Below are positions 13,306 to 20,483 of a DNA stretch of 21,479 nucleotides, piece after piece. The notes below the pieces were generated by a model. That model had not been told where the DNA came from, searched no databases, and worked only from the letters and a program-made list of their open reading frames with translations. Positions within the stretch are counted from its first letter, which is position 1. Each line of letters begins with the position of its first letter. Source of the DNA: Collinsella sp. (GTDB lineage Bacteria; Actinomycetota; Coriobacteriia; Coriobacteriales; Coriobacteriaceae). Location: assembly GCA_019425045.1 (NCBI GenBank), contig JAHYYI010000026.1, forward strand, positions 1-21,479, in the 5' to 3' direction. A program made the translations under genes and the position numbers.

Positions 13306-14037
13306 ATGGCGATCGGAGCGCGCAAGCAACCGCTGTACGATCAGCTGGTCGATATTCTGACCGAAAAGATTGACCATGAATATCGCGCCGGTGACATGAT
13401 TCCTTCCGAGCGCGAACTTTCGGAGCGCTATGGTCTCTCGCGCACTACGGTACGCCTGGCTCTGCAGGAACTGGAGCGTTTAGGACTGGTGGTTCGGCAG
13501 CACGGTCGTGGTACCTTTGTGACCGACCGTTCGGCAAAGGCAACCAATCTTATGCAGTCCTACAGCTTTACCGAGCAGATGCGCGCGATGGGTCGCGACC
13601 CCGAGACCACGATTCTCGATTTTTGCGAGATGGAGGCCGATAAGAATCTGGCCGAGCATATGGGATTACGTATCGGTGATCGCATTTTTAAGCTCAAGCG
13701 CCTTCGTTCTGCCGACAACATGCCCATGATGGTCGAACGCAGCTATCTACCGGTTCGTCAATTTCTGTCCCTAAAGCGACCGCTGCTGGAGCGCAAGCCG
13801 CTTTACGATGTGATTGAGCAAGACTTTCAGCAAAAGATACGCGTGGCTGAAGAGGAGTTCTATGCGAGCATAGCCCGTCCCACCGACGCCCACCTTTTGG
13901 GAATTGTCGAGGGCTCGCCTGTGCTCGATTTGGTCAGGACTACGTATAACGAGTCAAACGAGGTTGTGGAGTATACACTCTCGGTTGCTCGTGCCGATCA
14001 GTTTAAATACAAGGTTTACCACCAGCGTAGCAACTAG
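13306..14037 (+). CDS. GntR family (HutC/UTRA) transcriptional regulator of the amino-sugar locus
   Basis: A 243-residue protein. The N-terminal winged helix-turn-helix is ~1-72 (PLYDQLVDILTEKI, IPSERELSERYGLSRTTVRL, then GRGTFVTD), and the C-terminal UTRA effector domain is ~85-240 (YSFTEQMRAMGRDPETTILD, LKRLRSADNMPMMVERSYLP, YTLSVARADQFKYKV). This is the layout of NagR/DasR/AgaR, whose effectors are amino-sugar phosphates. ATG 13306 has GGGAGG 5 nt upstream; an in-frame TTG at 13285 is less likely. It sits between the PTS operon and agaS, both of which carry TGGTTACTACCAG, making it the likely repressor of both. The effector is inferred, not shown. Confidence 0.93.
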   Translation: MAIGARKQPLYDQLVDILTEKIDHEYRAGDMIPSERELSERYGLSRTTVRLALQELERLGLVVRQHGRGTFVTDRSAKATNLMQSYSFTEQMRAMGRDPETTILDFCEMEADKNLAEHMGLRIGDRIFKLKRLRSADNMPMMVERSYLPVRQFLSLKRPLLERKPLYDVIEQDFQQKIRVAEEEFYASIARPTDAHLLGIVEGSPVLDLVRTTYNESNEVVEYTLSVARADQFKYKVYHQRSN

Positions 14038-14076
14038 TGTCCGCATCGTTTCCATATGGTGATTCTTTGCATTTAA

Positions 14077-14090
14077 CTGGTTACTACCAG
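14077..14090 (+). promoter_or_regulatory. GntR operator upstream of agaS
   Basis: CTGGT-TACT-ACCAG is a perfect 5-bp inverted repeat with a 4-bp centre, sharing 13 bases with the site at the PTS promoter. It ends 16 bp before the agaS -10, overlapping the -35 region. Confidence 0.75.
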
Positions 14091-14106
14091 ATAACCAACT
14101 GAAGTG

Positions 14107-14112
14107 TATAAT
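14107..14112 (+). promoter_or_regulatory. -10 element of the agaS promoter
   Basis: Perfect TATAAT. The -35 region (~14084-14090) coincides with the operator half-site and has no consensus hexamer. Confidence 0.6.
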
Positions 14113-14151
14113 TGCACGTCAGAGGATTACTTCTAGAGAGAGGTATTAGAA

Positions 14152-15318
14152 ATGTTCGAGAAGAGTGTCGAGGAGCTCACCGAGCTCGGCGCCCAGATCA
14201 CCACGGCCGAGATTGCTCAGCAGCCCGAGCTTTGGCGTGATACGCTCAACATCTATCGCGAGAACAAGGAGGCCATCGAGGCCTTCCTGGCCGAGGCTCG
14301 CGCTATGGGCGAGGGCCGTCTGTCCGTTGTCTTCACCGGTGCCGGTACGTCCGACTACGTTGGCGATACCTGCGCCCCGTACCTGCGTCACGCTGGCAAC
14401 ACTGATCTCTACGACTTTAAGCCCATCGCCACGACCGACATCGTGAGCGCTCCGCGCGACTTCCTGCGCGCCGAGGATCCCACGCTCGTGGTTTCCTTTG
14501 CCCGCTCTGGCAACAGCCCCGAGAGCCTTGCTGCCGTCGCTGTTGCCAAGGAGCTCGTCCACAACGTCAAGTTCCTCAACATCACCTGCGCTCCCGAGGG
14601 CAAGCTCGCCGTCGAGTCTGCCGATGATCCCAACGCGCTGACGCTGCTCATTCCGCGCGCCAACGACAAGGGCTTCGCCATGACCGGTTCTTATTCCTGC
14701 ATGACCCTGCTCTCCACCCTTATTTTCGACACTGCCTCTGACGAGCAGAAGGCCGAGTGGGTTGAGACCATCGCCAAGATGGGCGAGGAGGTCATCTCCC
14801 GTGAGCCCGAGATCGCCGATTACCTGGCTGGCGACTTCAACCGCGTGACCTACTTGGGTTCTGGCTCCTTCGGTGGCCTTGCCCAGGAGAGCCAGCTCAA
14901 GATCCTCGAGCTCGCTCACGGTCTGGTCGCTACTTCCTACGACACCTCCATGGGCTATCGTCACGGACCTAAGTCCTTCGTCGACGATAAGACGCTCGTC
15001 TTCGTGTTCGTCAACAACGACGCCTACACCCGTCAGTACGACATCGACATCCTCAACGAGATCGGTGGCGACGAGATCGCTCAGCACACCGTTGCCGTTC
15101 AGCAGGAAGGTGCCACCGTCTATGAGGGTGAGTCCTTCACCTTTAAGGGCTACGAGGCACTTCCCGAGGGCTACCTTGCTCTGCCGTTCGTGATGTTTGC
15201 TCAGGCTATCAGCCTGCTCAACTCCGTGCGCGTGGGCAACACGCCCGATACGCCGAGCCCCACCGGTACGGTCAACCGCGTGGTTAAGGGCGTGACGATT
15301 CACCCCTTCACCGCTTAA
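14152..15318 (+). CDS. agaS: AgaS: galactosamine-6-phosphate deaminase/isomerase (double SIS domain)
   Basis: A 388-residue protein with two SIS domains. SIS1 starts near residue 58 with FTGAGTSDYVGD and SFARSGNSPES (115-125); SIS2 starts near 232 with LGSGSFGGLAQES. The segment MGYRHGPKSFVDD (267-279) is the conserved AgaS-type catalytic region. The enzyme converts galactosamine-6-phosphate to tagatose-6-phosphate plus ammonia. A GlmS-like activity is unlikely because there is no glutaminase domain. The gene has its own GntR-controlled promoter and a terminator directly downstream. Its product would be the substrate of the LacC kinase encoded at 18362. Confidence 0.93.
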   Translation: MFEKSVEELTELGAQITTAEIAQQPELWRDTLNIYRENKEAIEAFLAEARAMGEGRLSVVFTGAGTSDYVGDTCAPYLRHAGNTDLYDFKPIATTDIVSAPRDFLRAEDPTLVVSFARSGNSPESLAAVAVAKELVHNVKFLNITCAPEGKLAVESADDPNALTLLIPRANDKGFAMTGSYSCMTLLSTLIFDTASDEQKAEWVETIAKMGEEVISREPEIADYLAGDFNRVTYLGSGSFGGLAQESQLKILELAHGLVATSYDTSMGYRHGPKSFVDDKTLVFVFVNNDAYTRQYDIDILNEIGGDEIAQHTVAVQQEGATVYEGESFTFKGYEALPEGYLALPFVMFAQAISLLNSVRVGNTPDTPSPTGTVNRVVKGVTIHPFTA

Positions 15319-15335
15319 TCGCGTCCCCCTGTAAG

Positions 15336-15373
15336 GGCGCCCGTCCGCTCATAACGGCGGGCGGGCGCTTTTT
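15336..15373 (+). terminator. Rho-independent terminator after agaS
   Basis: A 12-pair GC-rich stem (15336-15347/15358-15369, two G-T pairs) with a 10-nt loop is followed by TTTTTG and another T4. It separates agaS from nagA. Confidence 0.88.
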
Positions 15374-15435
15374 GTTTTACGTGAGCTGGGTATAAGCATC
15401 ACCACAGTCAACTGCTTTAGAAGCAAGGAGTGCAT

Positions 15436-16605
15436 ATGAGCACGTACGCAATTAAGGCTGACAAGTTCTTCTTGCCGGCAGGCCCGCAACTGGGCGGCTA
15501 TCTTATGGTCGAGGACGGCGTCTTTGGCGCCTGGCAGGCCGACGAGCCCTCTTGCGAGATTAAGGACTACACGGGATCGTGGATCGCACCGGGTATGGTC
15601 GATACTCACATCCATGGCTTCTACAACCACTCAACTACCGATAACGATCCCGAGGGCATCGATATCAGCTCGACCGAGCTCGCCCGTCGCGGTACCACCA
15701 GCTGGCTGCCCACGACGTTCACCGATGGCGTCGAGCAGATCAAGGACGCCTGCGCCGCCATTGCCCAGGCGGACGAGGGCCGCGGCCCCGACTTCTGCGG
15801 TGCTCGCATTCAGGGCATCTACCTGGAGGGCCCCTTCTTTACCATGAAGCACGTGGGCGCGCAGAACCCCGCTTACCTGATCGATCCCTCCGAGGAGGTC
15901 TTCGACCAGTGGCAGGAGGCTGCTGGCGGACGTATCGTCAAGAGCGCTATGGCCGCTGAGCGCGATGGCGCTGCCACCTATGCTGCCGCCCTCAACGCGA
16001 AGGGCGTCGTGACCAGCATCGGTCACTCCGACGCCACCTACGATGAGTGCATCGCCGCCATCAACGCCGGTGCCAGCTGCTTTACGCATACCTATAACGG
16101 CCAGCGCGGGCTGCATCACCGTGAGCCCGGTGTCGTGGGTGCTGCCATGTCCACGCCCGAGACCTACGCTGAGATCATCTGTGACGGCAAGCACGTAAAC
16201 CCTGCCGCCATCAAGGCGCTGCTGCAGGCAAAGGGCTGGCAGCACACGGTACTCATCACCGACTGCCTGGGCTGCGGCGGCATGCCCGAGGGCAGCTACA
16301 CCAGTGGCGGCATGGACGTCATCATGAAGGACAACCTGTGCTGGCTCGCCGACGGCAAGAGCATTGCCGGCTCGGTGCTCACGCTTGCCCAGGGTGTCAA
16401 GAACATCGTCGACTGGGGCATCGCCAGCGCCGATATCGCCATTCGCATGGCAACCGAGGTGCCGGCTCGCTCTGCGCACATCGAGGATAAGTGCGGCAGC
16501 ATCATGCCGGGTCGCGACGCCGACTTTGTCGTGTTCGACCACGAGCTCACCCTCGTCGAGACGTATGTTGGCGGTCAGAGCGTCGGTAACGCCTTTACCG
16601 AGTAA
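15436..16605 (+). CDS. nagA: N-acetyl-hexosamine-6-phosphate deacetylase (NagA/AgaA family)
   Basis: A 389-residue amidohydrolase that removes acetate from GlcNAc-6-P or GalNAc-6-P. Metal and catalytic residues are in family positions: HIHG (H58, H60), YLEGPF (E131), GHSDATYDE (H197), THTYN (H218), DGKHVNP, and TDCLGCGG (D276, catalytic). ATG 15436 has AAGGAG 5 nt upstream; an upstream in-frame GTG overlaps that site and is rejected. Context (AgaS, LacC, mannose-class PTS) favours GalNAc-6-phosphate, i.e. AgaA function, but the sequence alone does not separate the two substrates. It follows the agaS terminator, so it needs its own promoter or read-through; no strong promoter was found. A decayed copy of its C-terminus lies at 19331-19462. 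Confidence 0.9.
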   Translation: MSTYAIKADKFFLPAGPQLGGYLMVEDGVFGAWQADEPSCEIKDYTGSWIAPGMVDTHIHGFYNHSTTDNDPEGIDISSTELARRGTTSWLPTTFTDGVEQIKDACAAIAQADEGRGPDFCGARIQGIYLEGPFFTMKHVGAQNPAYLIDPSEEVFDQWQEAAGGRIVKSAMAAERDGAATYAAALNAKGVVTSIGHSDATYDECIAAINAGASCFTHTYNGQRGLHHREPGVVGAAMSTPETYAEIICDGKHVNPAAIKALLQAKGWQHTVLITDCLGCGGMPEGSYTSGGMDVIMKDNLCWLADGKSIAGSVLTLAQGVKNIVDWGIASADIAIRMATEVPARSAHIEDKCGSIMPGRDADFVVFDHELTLVETYVGGQSVGNAFTE

Positions 16606-16610
16606 CGATA

Positions 16611-16649
16611 GAAAAAGACGGCGGGCCCGAATCTGCTCGGACCCGCCGT
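16611..16649 (-). terminator. Terminator for the minus-strand flavodoxin gene (possibly shared with nagA)
   Basis: ACGGCGGG/CCCGCCGT (16618-16625/16642-16649) plus inner CCGA/TCGG around ATCTGC. The plus-strand A5 at 16612-16616 becomes a T-run on the minus strand. Confidence 0.75.
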
Positions 16650-16680
16650 ATGGGTTAAACGCTCAAAAGCACCTTCACAG

Positions 16681-17265
16681 TTACAGCTTGTTAGCAATCT
16701 TCTTTGCCGTGCGCTTAACGCCGGCCACCAGGCCTCCTGCAGGATGCTCCTTTTCGTATGCTAGACGCTTCTCGCGCTTGGCGTACTCTTCGACGATGAT
16801 ATCGCCGTACTCATCTTCGATTTTGTCGAAGAAATCGACGGCTCCCTTAATCTCTTCGGCAGTTGGGTGTCCCTTCTGGACGCCGCCGGCGAGCTTGAAC
16901 GGCCCCCACGTATCAAAGCCGGGGCAGCCGTAGACACCCATAAAGATGGCCTGCCTCATGCGGCAGATGCCATCGATATCCTTGCCGTACCACTTGTTTT
17001 TGCCACCATAGGTCATAAGGCCAAATACCTTATCCTGCGGCTGCAGCACGTTCGTGAGCACACGTGCCATGTCCTTGTCGATCTCGGAGTAATAGATGCC
17101 CGTGGCGACACCGATCAGATGGTATTCGTGCAGGTCGGGGTACTCGTTTTTACCGAGTGACTTCACGTCGAGGGTATCGATTTCGGGGTGCGCCTCGACG
17201 ATGGCGTCCACGAGCTTTTTCGTATTGCCGTGGTGGCGTGAGGCATAAAGGATGATGGTTCGCAT
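16681..17265 (-). CDS. Flavodoxin family protein
   Basis: A 194-residue FMN-type electron carrier or reductase. The N-terminal phosphate-binding loop is ASRHHGNT (8-15), followed by ATGIYYSEIDKDM and the flavin-binding region MTYGGKNKWYG (84-94) and GVYGCPGFDTWGPFKLAGG (110-128). The C-terminus is basic and helical. Start 17265 (MRTIILYASR) is chosen because the phosphate loop must sit near the N-terminus; the 42 codons upstream in this frame are non-family sequence. It is transcribed divergently from the mutarotase gene. No direct link to sugar use is evident; the partner enzyme is unknown. Confidence 0.9.
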   Translation of the reverse strand: MRTIILYASRHHGNTKKLVDAIVEAHPEIDTLDVKSLGKNEYPDLHEYHLIGVATGIYYSEIDKDMARVLTNVLQPQDKVFGLMTYGGKNKWYGKDIDGICRMRQAIFMGVYGCPGFDTWGPFKLAGGVQKGHPTAEEIKGAVDFFDKIEDEYGDIIVEEYAKREKRLAYEKEHPAGGLVAGVKRTAKKIANKL

Positions 17266-17304
17266 AAGAAGGCCTTTCAGCTGTAATTGCATCAATGTCT
17301 GTAT

Positions 17305-17331
17305 GGTACCCCGTTGTATGGTCGGGATACC
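17305..17331. promoter_or_regulatory. Near-perfect inverted repeat between divergent genes
   Basis: GGTACCCCG (17305-17313) and CGGGATACC (17323-17331) have one mismatch and a 9-nt centre. TGTATGGT also occurs twice here (17300-17307, 17315-17322), 15 bp apart. This is a candidate operator for the flavodoxin/mutarotase promoters. Confidence 0.4.
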
Positions 17332-17420
17332 GGACACATCGACGAGCGCGCGGGTTTGTCCTTTGACTAGGATTGAGGCGGGCGCTTGCATGAAAAAGCA
17401 GTTGTCCGAAAGGATGGATA

Positions 17421-18302
17421 ATGGAATACGCTCTTTCCAACGATTCGATTTCTATCAAGGTTTCCACGGCCGGCGGCTCGTTTACCTCGATTGAGGCTGG
17501 AGGTCGCGAGTATTTGTGGCAGGGTGATCCCGCGGTGTGGTCCGGTCAGGCGCCGGTCTGCTTTCCGATTTGCGGAGGCTTGCGCGACAACAATGCCATG
17601 ACGTTTGCCGGGCATCATGTGAAGCTCGCTCGCCACGGGTTTGCGCGCAAACAGGAGTGGAAGCTGCTGAGCCAGAGTGAGAACGAGCTGGCGATGTGCC
17701 TGGCTTCGGAGGATAACGCCGCGTTGCTGAGCGATTATCCGTATCCGTTTAAGCTTGTCGCCCGCTATACGCTCGAGGACGCCGCCGTGCGTGTCTCCTA
17801 TGAGGTGACCAATGAAGGCACCGAGGACATGCCGTTCTTTATCGGTGGACACCCCGGCTTTAGGTGCCCGCTCGACGAGGGCGAGGCCTATACGGACTAC
17901 GAGCTGCGCTTCGAGAAAGACGAAGCTGCTGAGCTTTGCACTGCCGTCCCCTCGACTGGCTTGATTGACGTGGCCAACCGCTCCAAGAACCCCATGGTGG
18001 GAAAGACGCTGCCTCTGTCACATGAGCTCTTCGATTTTGCGGAGACCATCTTTGACGTGCTCGAGAGCCGTCAGGTCACGCTTTCCAAAAAGGGCGAGGA
18101 CAAGGGCGTCCGCCTGAGCTTTGAGGGCTTCCCATATCTCATTGTGTGGAGCAAGCCCGAGGGCGATTTTGTGGCAGTTGAGCCCTGGGGCGGCCTTTCG
18201 ACCTGCTCCGATGAGGACGACGTGCTTGAGCATAAGCGTGGCTGCCTTGTCGCCAAGCCCAAGGAGACCGTCGTTCGCTCGTTCACGATTGAGATTCTGT
18301 AA
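17421..18302 (+). CDS. Aldose 1-epimerase (mutarotase) family protein, LacX-like
   Basis: A 293-residue beta-sandwich enzyme that interconverts alpha and beta anomers of a sugar or sugar phosphate. Likely catalytic residues: H72 in RHGFAR, H144 in GGHPGF, and E254 in AVEPWGG, all at the expected places. The N-terminus (GGSFTSIEAGGREYLWQGD) also fits. The LacX type often accompanies tagatose-6-phosphate pathway genes; here it is 59 bp upstream of lacC. GAAAGGA lies upstream of the start. The exact substrate is not determined. Confidence 0.88.
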   Translation: MEYALSNDSISIKVSTAGGSFTSIEAGGREYLWQGDPAVWSGQAPVCFPICGGLRDNNAMTFAGHHVKLARHGFARKQEWKLLSQSENELAMCLASEDNAALLSDYPYPFKLVARYTLEDAAVRVSYEVTNEGTEDMPFFIGGHPGFRCPLDEGEAYTDYELRFEKDEAAELCTAVPSTGLIDVANRSKNPMVGKTLPLSHELFDFAETIFDVLESRQVTLSKKGEDKGVRLSFEGFPYLIVWSKPEGDFVAVEPWGGLSTCSDEDDVLEHKRGCLVAKPKETVVRSFTIEIL

Positions 18303-18361
18303 TTCCGTTTTGTCGACTCGTATCGCGAGGCACAAGGAGCCTGCGAGATAAGGAGCTAAAA

Positions 18362-19297
18362 ATGATCCTCACCGTTACGATGAACCCGTCTGTCGATACG
18401 CGCTATCAGCTCGATGAGCTCGTTATCGATGACGTCAACCGTGTGACGCCCGAAAAGACCGCCGGCGGCAAGGGCCTCAACGTGGCCCGTGTGCTGGGTC
18501 AGCTGGGCGACGACGTCGTGGCAACCGGTCTGCTCGGCGGCCACATGGGCGCTTACATGGCCGAGCTCATGGACGCCAACGGTATTAACAACGACTTTGT
18601 GCCCATCAAGGGCGAGACCCGCATCTGCCTCAATATCCTTCATGCCGGCAACCAGACCGAGCTGCTCGAGAGCGGCCCGACAATTGCCCCCGAGGAGCTC
18701 GATGCCTTTACCGCCAAGTTCGCCGAGCTTGCGAGCAAGGCCGACGTCGTCACCATCTCGGGTTCGCTGCCCCGTGGTGTCGAGGCAGACTACTATGCCA
18801 AGATCACGGGCATTGCCGAGAACGCCGGTGCCAAGGTGTTACTCGATACCTCGGGTGCTTCGCTCGAGGCCGCCCTTAAGTCCGAAATTAAGCCCGAGCT
18901 GGTCAAGCCTAACCTGACCGAGATCAACGGCCTTTTGGGAACGAGCTTTACCACCGACGATGTGGACGAGCTCCGCGCCGCGCTCGCCTCTGATGCCCGC
19001 TTCTCCGATATCCCCTGGGTCGTCGTGTCCATGGGCGCTGCCGGCTCCGTTGGCTTCCACAATGGCCGTGCGTTCCGCGCAAAGACGCCCGATATCCCTG
19101 CCGTTAACGCTACGGGCTCTGGTGACTCCACTATCGCTGGGTTCGCGCATGCCATTGCTGCTGGCGCGGACGACGAGACGGTGCTGCGTACCGCCAACAC
19201 CTGCGGCAAGCTCAATGCCATGGATCCCATGACCGGCCATCTGGTCATGGACCGTTGGGACGAGGTCTACAACGGCGTTGTCGTGACCGAGCTGTAA
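18362..19297 (+). CDS. lacC: Tagatose-6-phosphate kinase (LacC, PfkB family)
   Basis: A 311-residue ribokinase-fold enzyme that phosphorylates tagatose-6-phosphate to tagatose-1,6-bisphosphate. MILTVTMNPSVD at the start, KTAGGKGLNVARVL (32-45), KGETRICLNILH, NQTELLESGP (97-106) and NATGSGDSTIAGF (249-261, catalytic base D255) match remembered LacC sequences more closely than FruK, and MTGHLVM near the C-terminus is also LacC-like. AAGGAG precedes the start. It takes the product of AgaS, linking this operon to the PTS/agaS locus even though no TGGTTACTACCAG site was seen upstream. No tagatose-bisphosphate aldolase is in the window. Confidence 0.93.
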   Translation: MILTVTMNPSVDTRYQLDELVIDDVNRVTPEKTAGGKGLNVARVLGQLGDDVVATGLLGGHMGAYMAELMDANGINNDFVPIKGETRICLNILHAGNQTELLESGPTIAPEELDAFTAKFAELASKADVVTISGSLPRGVEADYYAKITGIAENAGAKVLLDTSGASLEAALKSEIKPELVKPNLTEINGLLGTSFTTDDVDELRAALASDARFSDIPWVVVSMGAAGSVGFHNGRAFRAKTPDIPAVNATGSGDSTIAGFAHAIAAGADDETVLRTANTCGKLNAMDPMTGHLVMDRWDEVYNGVVVTEL

Positions 19298-19330
19298 AAG
19301 CCTGGGCGTCGGCCCCGGCATTGCTTGCTA

Positions 19331-19462
19331 GCTCATGTCGACGACAAGTGCGGTAGCATTATGCTGGGGCGCGACGCCGAGTTTGTCGTGTTCAATCCCG
19401 ACCTTACCCTGGTCGAGGCGTATGTGGGTGGCAACAGCGTCGGTAACGCGTTTGCCGAGTAG
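19331..19462 (+). pseudogene. Remnant of a second nagA: C-terminal 43 codons
   Basis: Reading in frame to the TAG at 19460, the translation contains DKCGSIM, GRDAEFVVF, LTLVEAYVGG and SVGNAFAE, matching the last 43 residues of the intact NagA (16477-16605 coding positions) at 33 of 43 positions by my alignment. Upstream, the similarity may continue for ~10 bases after a one-base deletion that creates a TAG. There is no start codon or ribosome site, and the rest of the gene is missing. It lies in the gap between lacC and the yhcH-like gene, suggesting that a deacetylase gene once sat here. Confidence 0.88.
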
Positions 19463-19494
19463 CCGCCAAAGAAGCGATCCGAGAGGGGATTTAG

Positions 19495-19968
19495 ATGATT
19501 TACGGTGCATTGGGCGATATCGAGGAGTACCGCGGAATGCTCAAGGGCCTCGACGTGCTGATCGACTGGCTCGAGGAGAACGACCCGGCAGAGCTCGAGG
19601 TCGGCAGCCATCCGATTCTGGGCGACAAGGTCTATGCGAACGTCATGGCTCCCACGACGCGTCCCGAGGCCGAGGCTCACTATGAGACGCATCAGCGCTA
19701 TCACGACCTGCAGATCGATGTCGAGGGTCGCGAGGCCTTTAAGGTCGCCACGGGCAGCCTGACGCTGGTTCAGGAGTTTGACGAGAAGGACGACTACGAT
19801 CTGGTCGATTCCGACGCCTCGATCGCCGGCGATCTTGCTGACGACAAGTTTGCGCTGTTCGTTGCCGGCGAGCCTCACATGCCCACGCTCGAGTTTCCGG
19901 GCGATGGCGCACAGCCGGTCAAGAAGATCTGCTTTAAGCTGCTTGCAGATGCTTACTGGGAGGAGTAG
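19495..19968 (+). CDS. YhcH/YjgK/YiaL (DUF386) family protein
   Basis: A 157-residue cupin-like protein. The signature EAHYETHQRYHDLQIDVEGRE (60-80) carries the probable metal ligands E64, H66 and H70, and ALFVAGEPHMPTL supplies H128. Relatives include EbgC and NanQ, proposed to act on sugar anomers, including amino-sugar and sialic-acid compounds. GAGAGGGG precedes the start. It closes the mutarotase-lacC transcript before the strong terminator at 20031. Its role as an anomerase in this pathway is inferred from family and context. Confidence 0.9.
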   Translation: MIYGALGDIEEYRGMLKGLDVLIDWLEENDPAELEVGSHPILGDKVYANVMAPTTRPEAEAHYETHQRYHDLQIDVEGREAFKVATGSLTLVQEFDEKDDYDLVDSDASIAGDLADDKFALFVAGEPHMPTLEFPGDGAQPVKKICFKLLADAYWEE

Positions 19969-19999
19969 CGAGCTGCTCGGCTGAACTGTTCGTCTGATG

Positions 20000-20025
20000 G
20001 CGTGATTCCCCTAGGGAAATCACGC
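20000..20025. repeat. 26-bp near-perfect palindrome
   Basis: GCGTGATT (20000-20007) pairs with AATCACGC (20018-20025) and the centre CCC-TA-GGG also pairs, with one mismatch at 20008/20017. It shares its core with the adjacent larger palindrome. Confidence 0.7.
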
Positions 20026-20030
20026 TAGGA

Positions 20031-20084
20031 CCCCGCCAAACGTGCTTCCCCTAGGGGAATCACGTTTGGCGGGGTTTTCGGTTT
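20031..20084. terminator. Very strong terminator, 44-bp palindrome
   Basis: A 14-bp outer stem (20031-20044/20061-20074), one mismatch, then TTCCCC/GGGGAA (20046-20051/20054-20059), followed by TTTTCGGTTTTT. It ends the lacC/yhcH-like transcript and separates it from the convergent minus-strand pair. Confidence 0.9.
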
Positions 20085-20103
20085 TTGAATAGGGAAGCCT
20101 CAT

Positions 20104-20469
20104 TTATTTGCGAAGAACATCGGCTAGCCGCAGGATTGAAATCATCGACCGATAAGTGAGTTCCACTTTTTCGCCCGCAAGCAGTCGTTTCGAGCCAATC
20201 TCATCTAGCCCCACAAGCCGAGAAAACAGCGGGCCGCTCATCGTGCCCTCGTCAATTGATTCCCTTATGGTCTTCAAAACGTCCGTATCATGAAGCGATG
20301 CCGAGCTGTAGGGGGCAACACGAGCGGAACTCTCAATTAACGACGAGACAAAAGGATGGAGATGCTTTGGACATAGTCCATCAAACACCACATCCCCATT
20401 GTCGTTCGAGCCGACCAGGCGCCAAGTATAGTGATCGACCCAGTCATCTCCGTCATATATGGCGTTCAT
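20104..20469 (-). CDS. Unrecognised protein with XRE-like C-terminal helix-turn-helix
   Basis: A 121-residue protein not recognised as a whole. The last ~50 residues (FSRLVGLDEIGSKRLLAGEK, then LTYRSMISILRLADVLRK) follow the spacing of Cro/CI helix-turn-helix domains: helix, G-L turn, a recognition helix ending RLLAGE, and a final ILRLADVL helix. The N-terminal part (MNAIYDGDDWVDHYTWRLVG, then CPKHLHPFVSSLI) is of unknown type. Start 20469 is preferred because it begins 14 nt after the upstream stop with a weak GGGAAG; an in-frame ATG at 20559 would overlap the neighbour by 76 bp. It is probably co-transcribed with the secreted protein. DNA binding is an inference. Confidence 0.65.
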   Translation of the reverse strand: MNAIYDGDDWVDHYTWRLVGSNDNGDVVFDGLCPKHLHPFVSSLIESSARVAPYSSASLHDTDVLKTIRESIDEGTMSGPLFSRLVGLDEIGSKRLLAGEKVELTYRSMISILRLADVLRK

Positions 20470-20483
20470 GAGCAACTTCCCGT

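Noticed and set aside
14146..15303. A 385-codon minus-strand frame opposite agaS
   Set aside because: Mirror of AgaS codons; no ribosome site and no recognisable domain. The same applies to the minus-strand frames at 432-1181, 7052-8278, 11952-13031 and 15631-16542.
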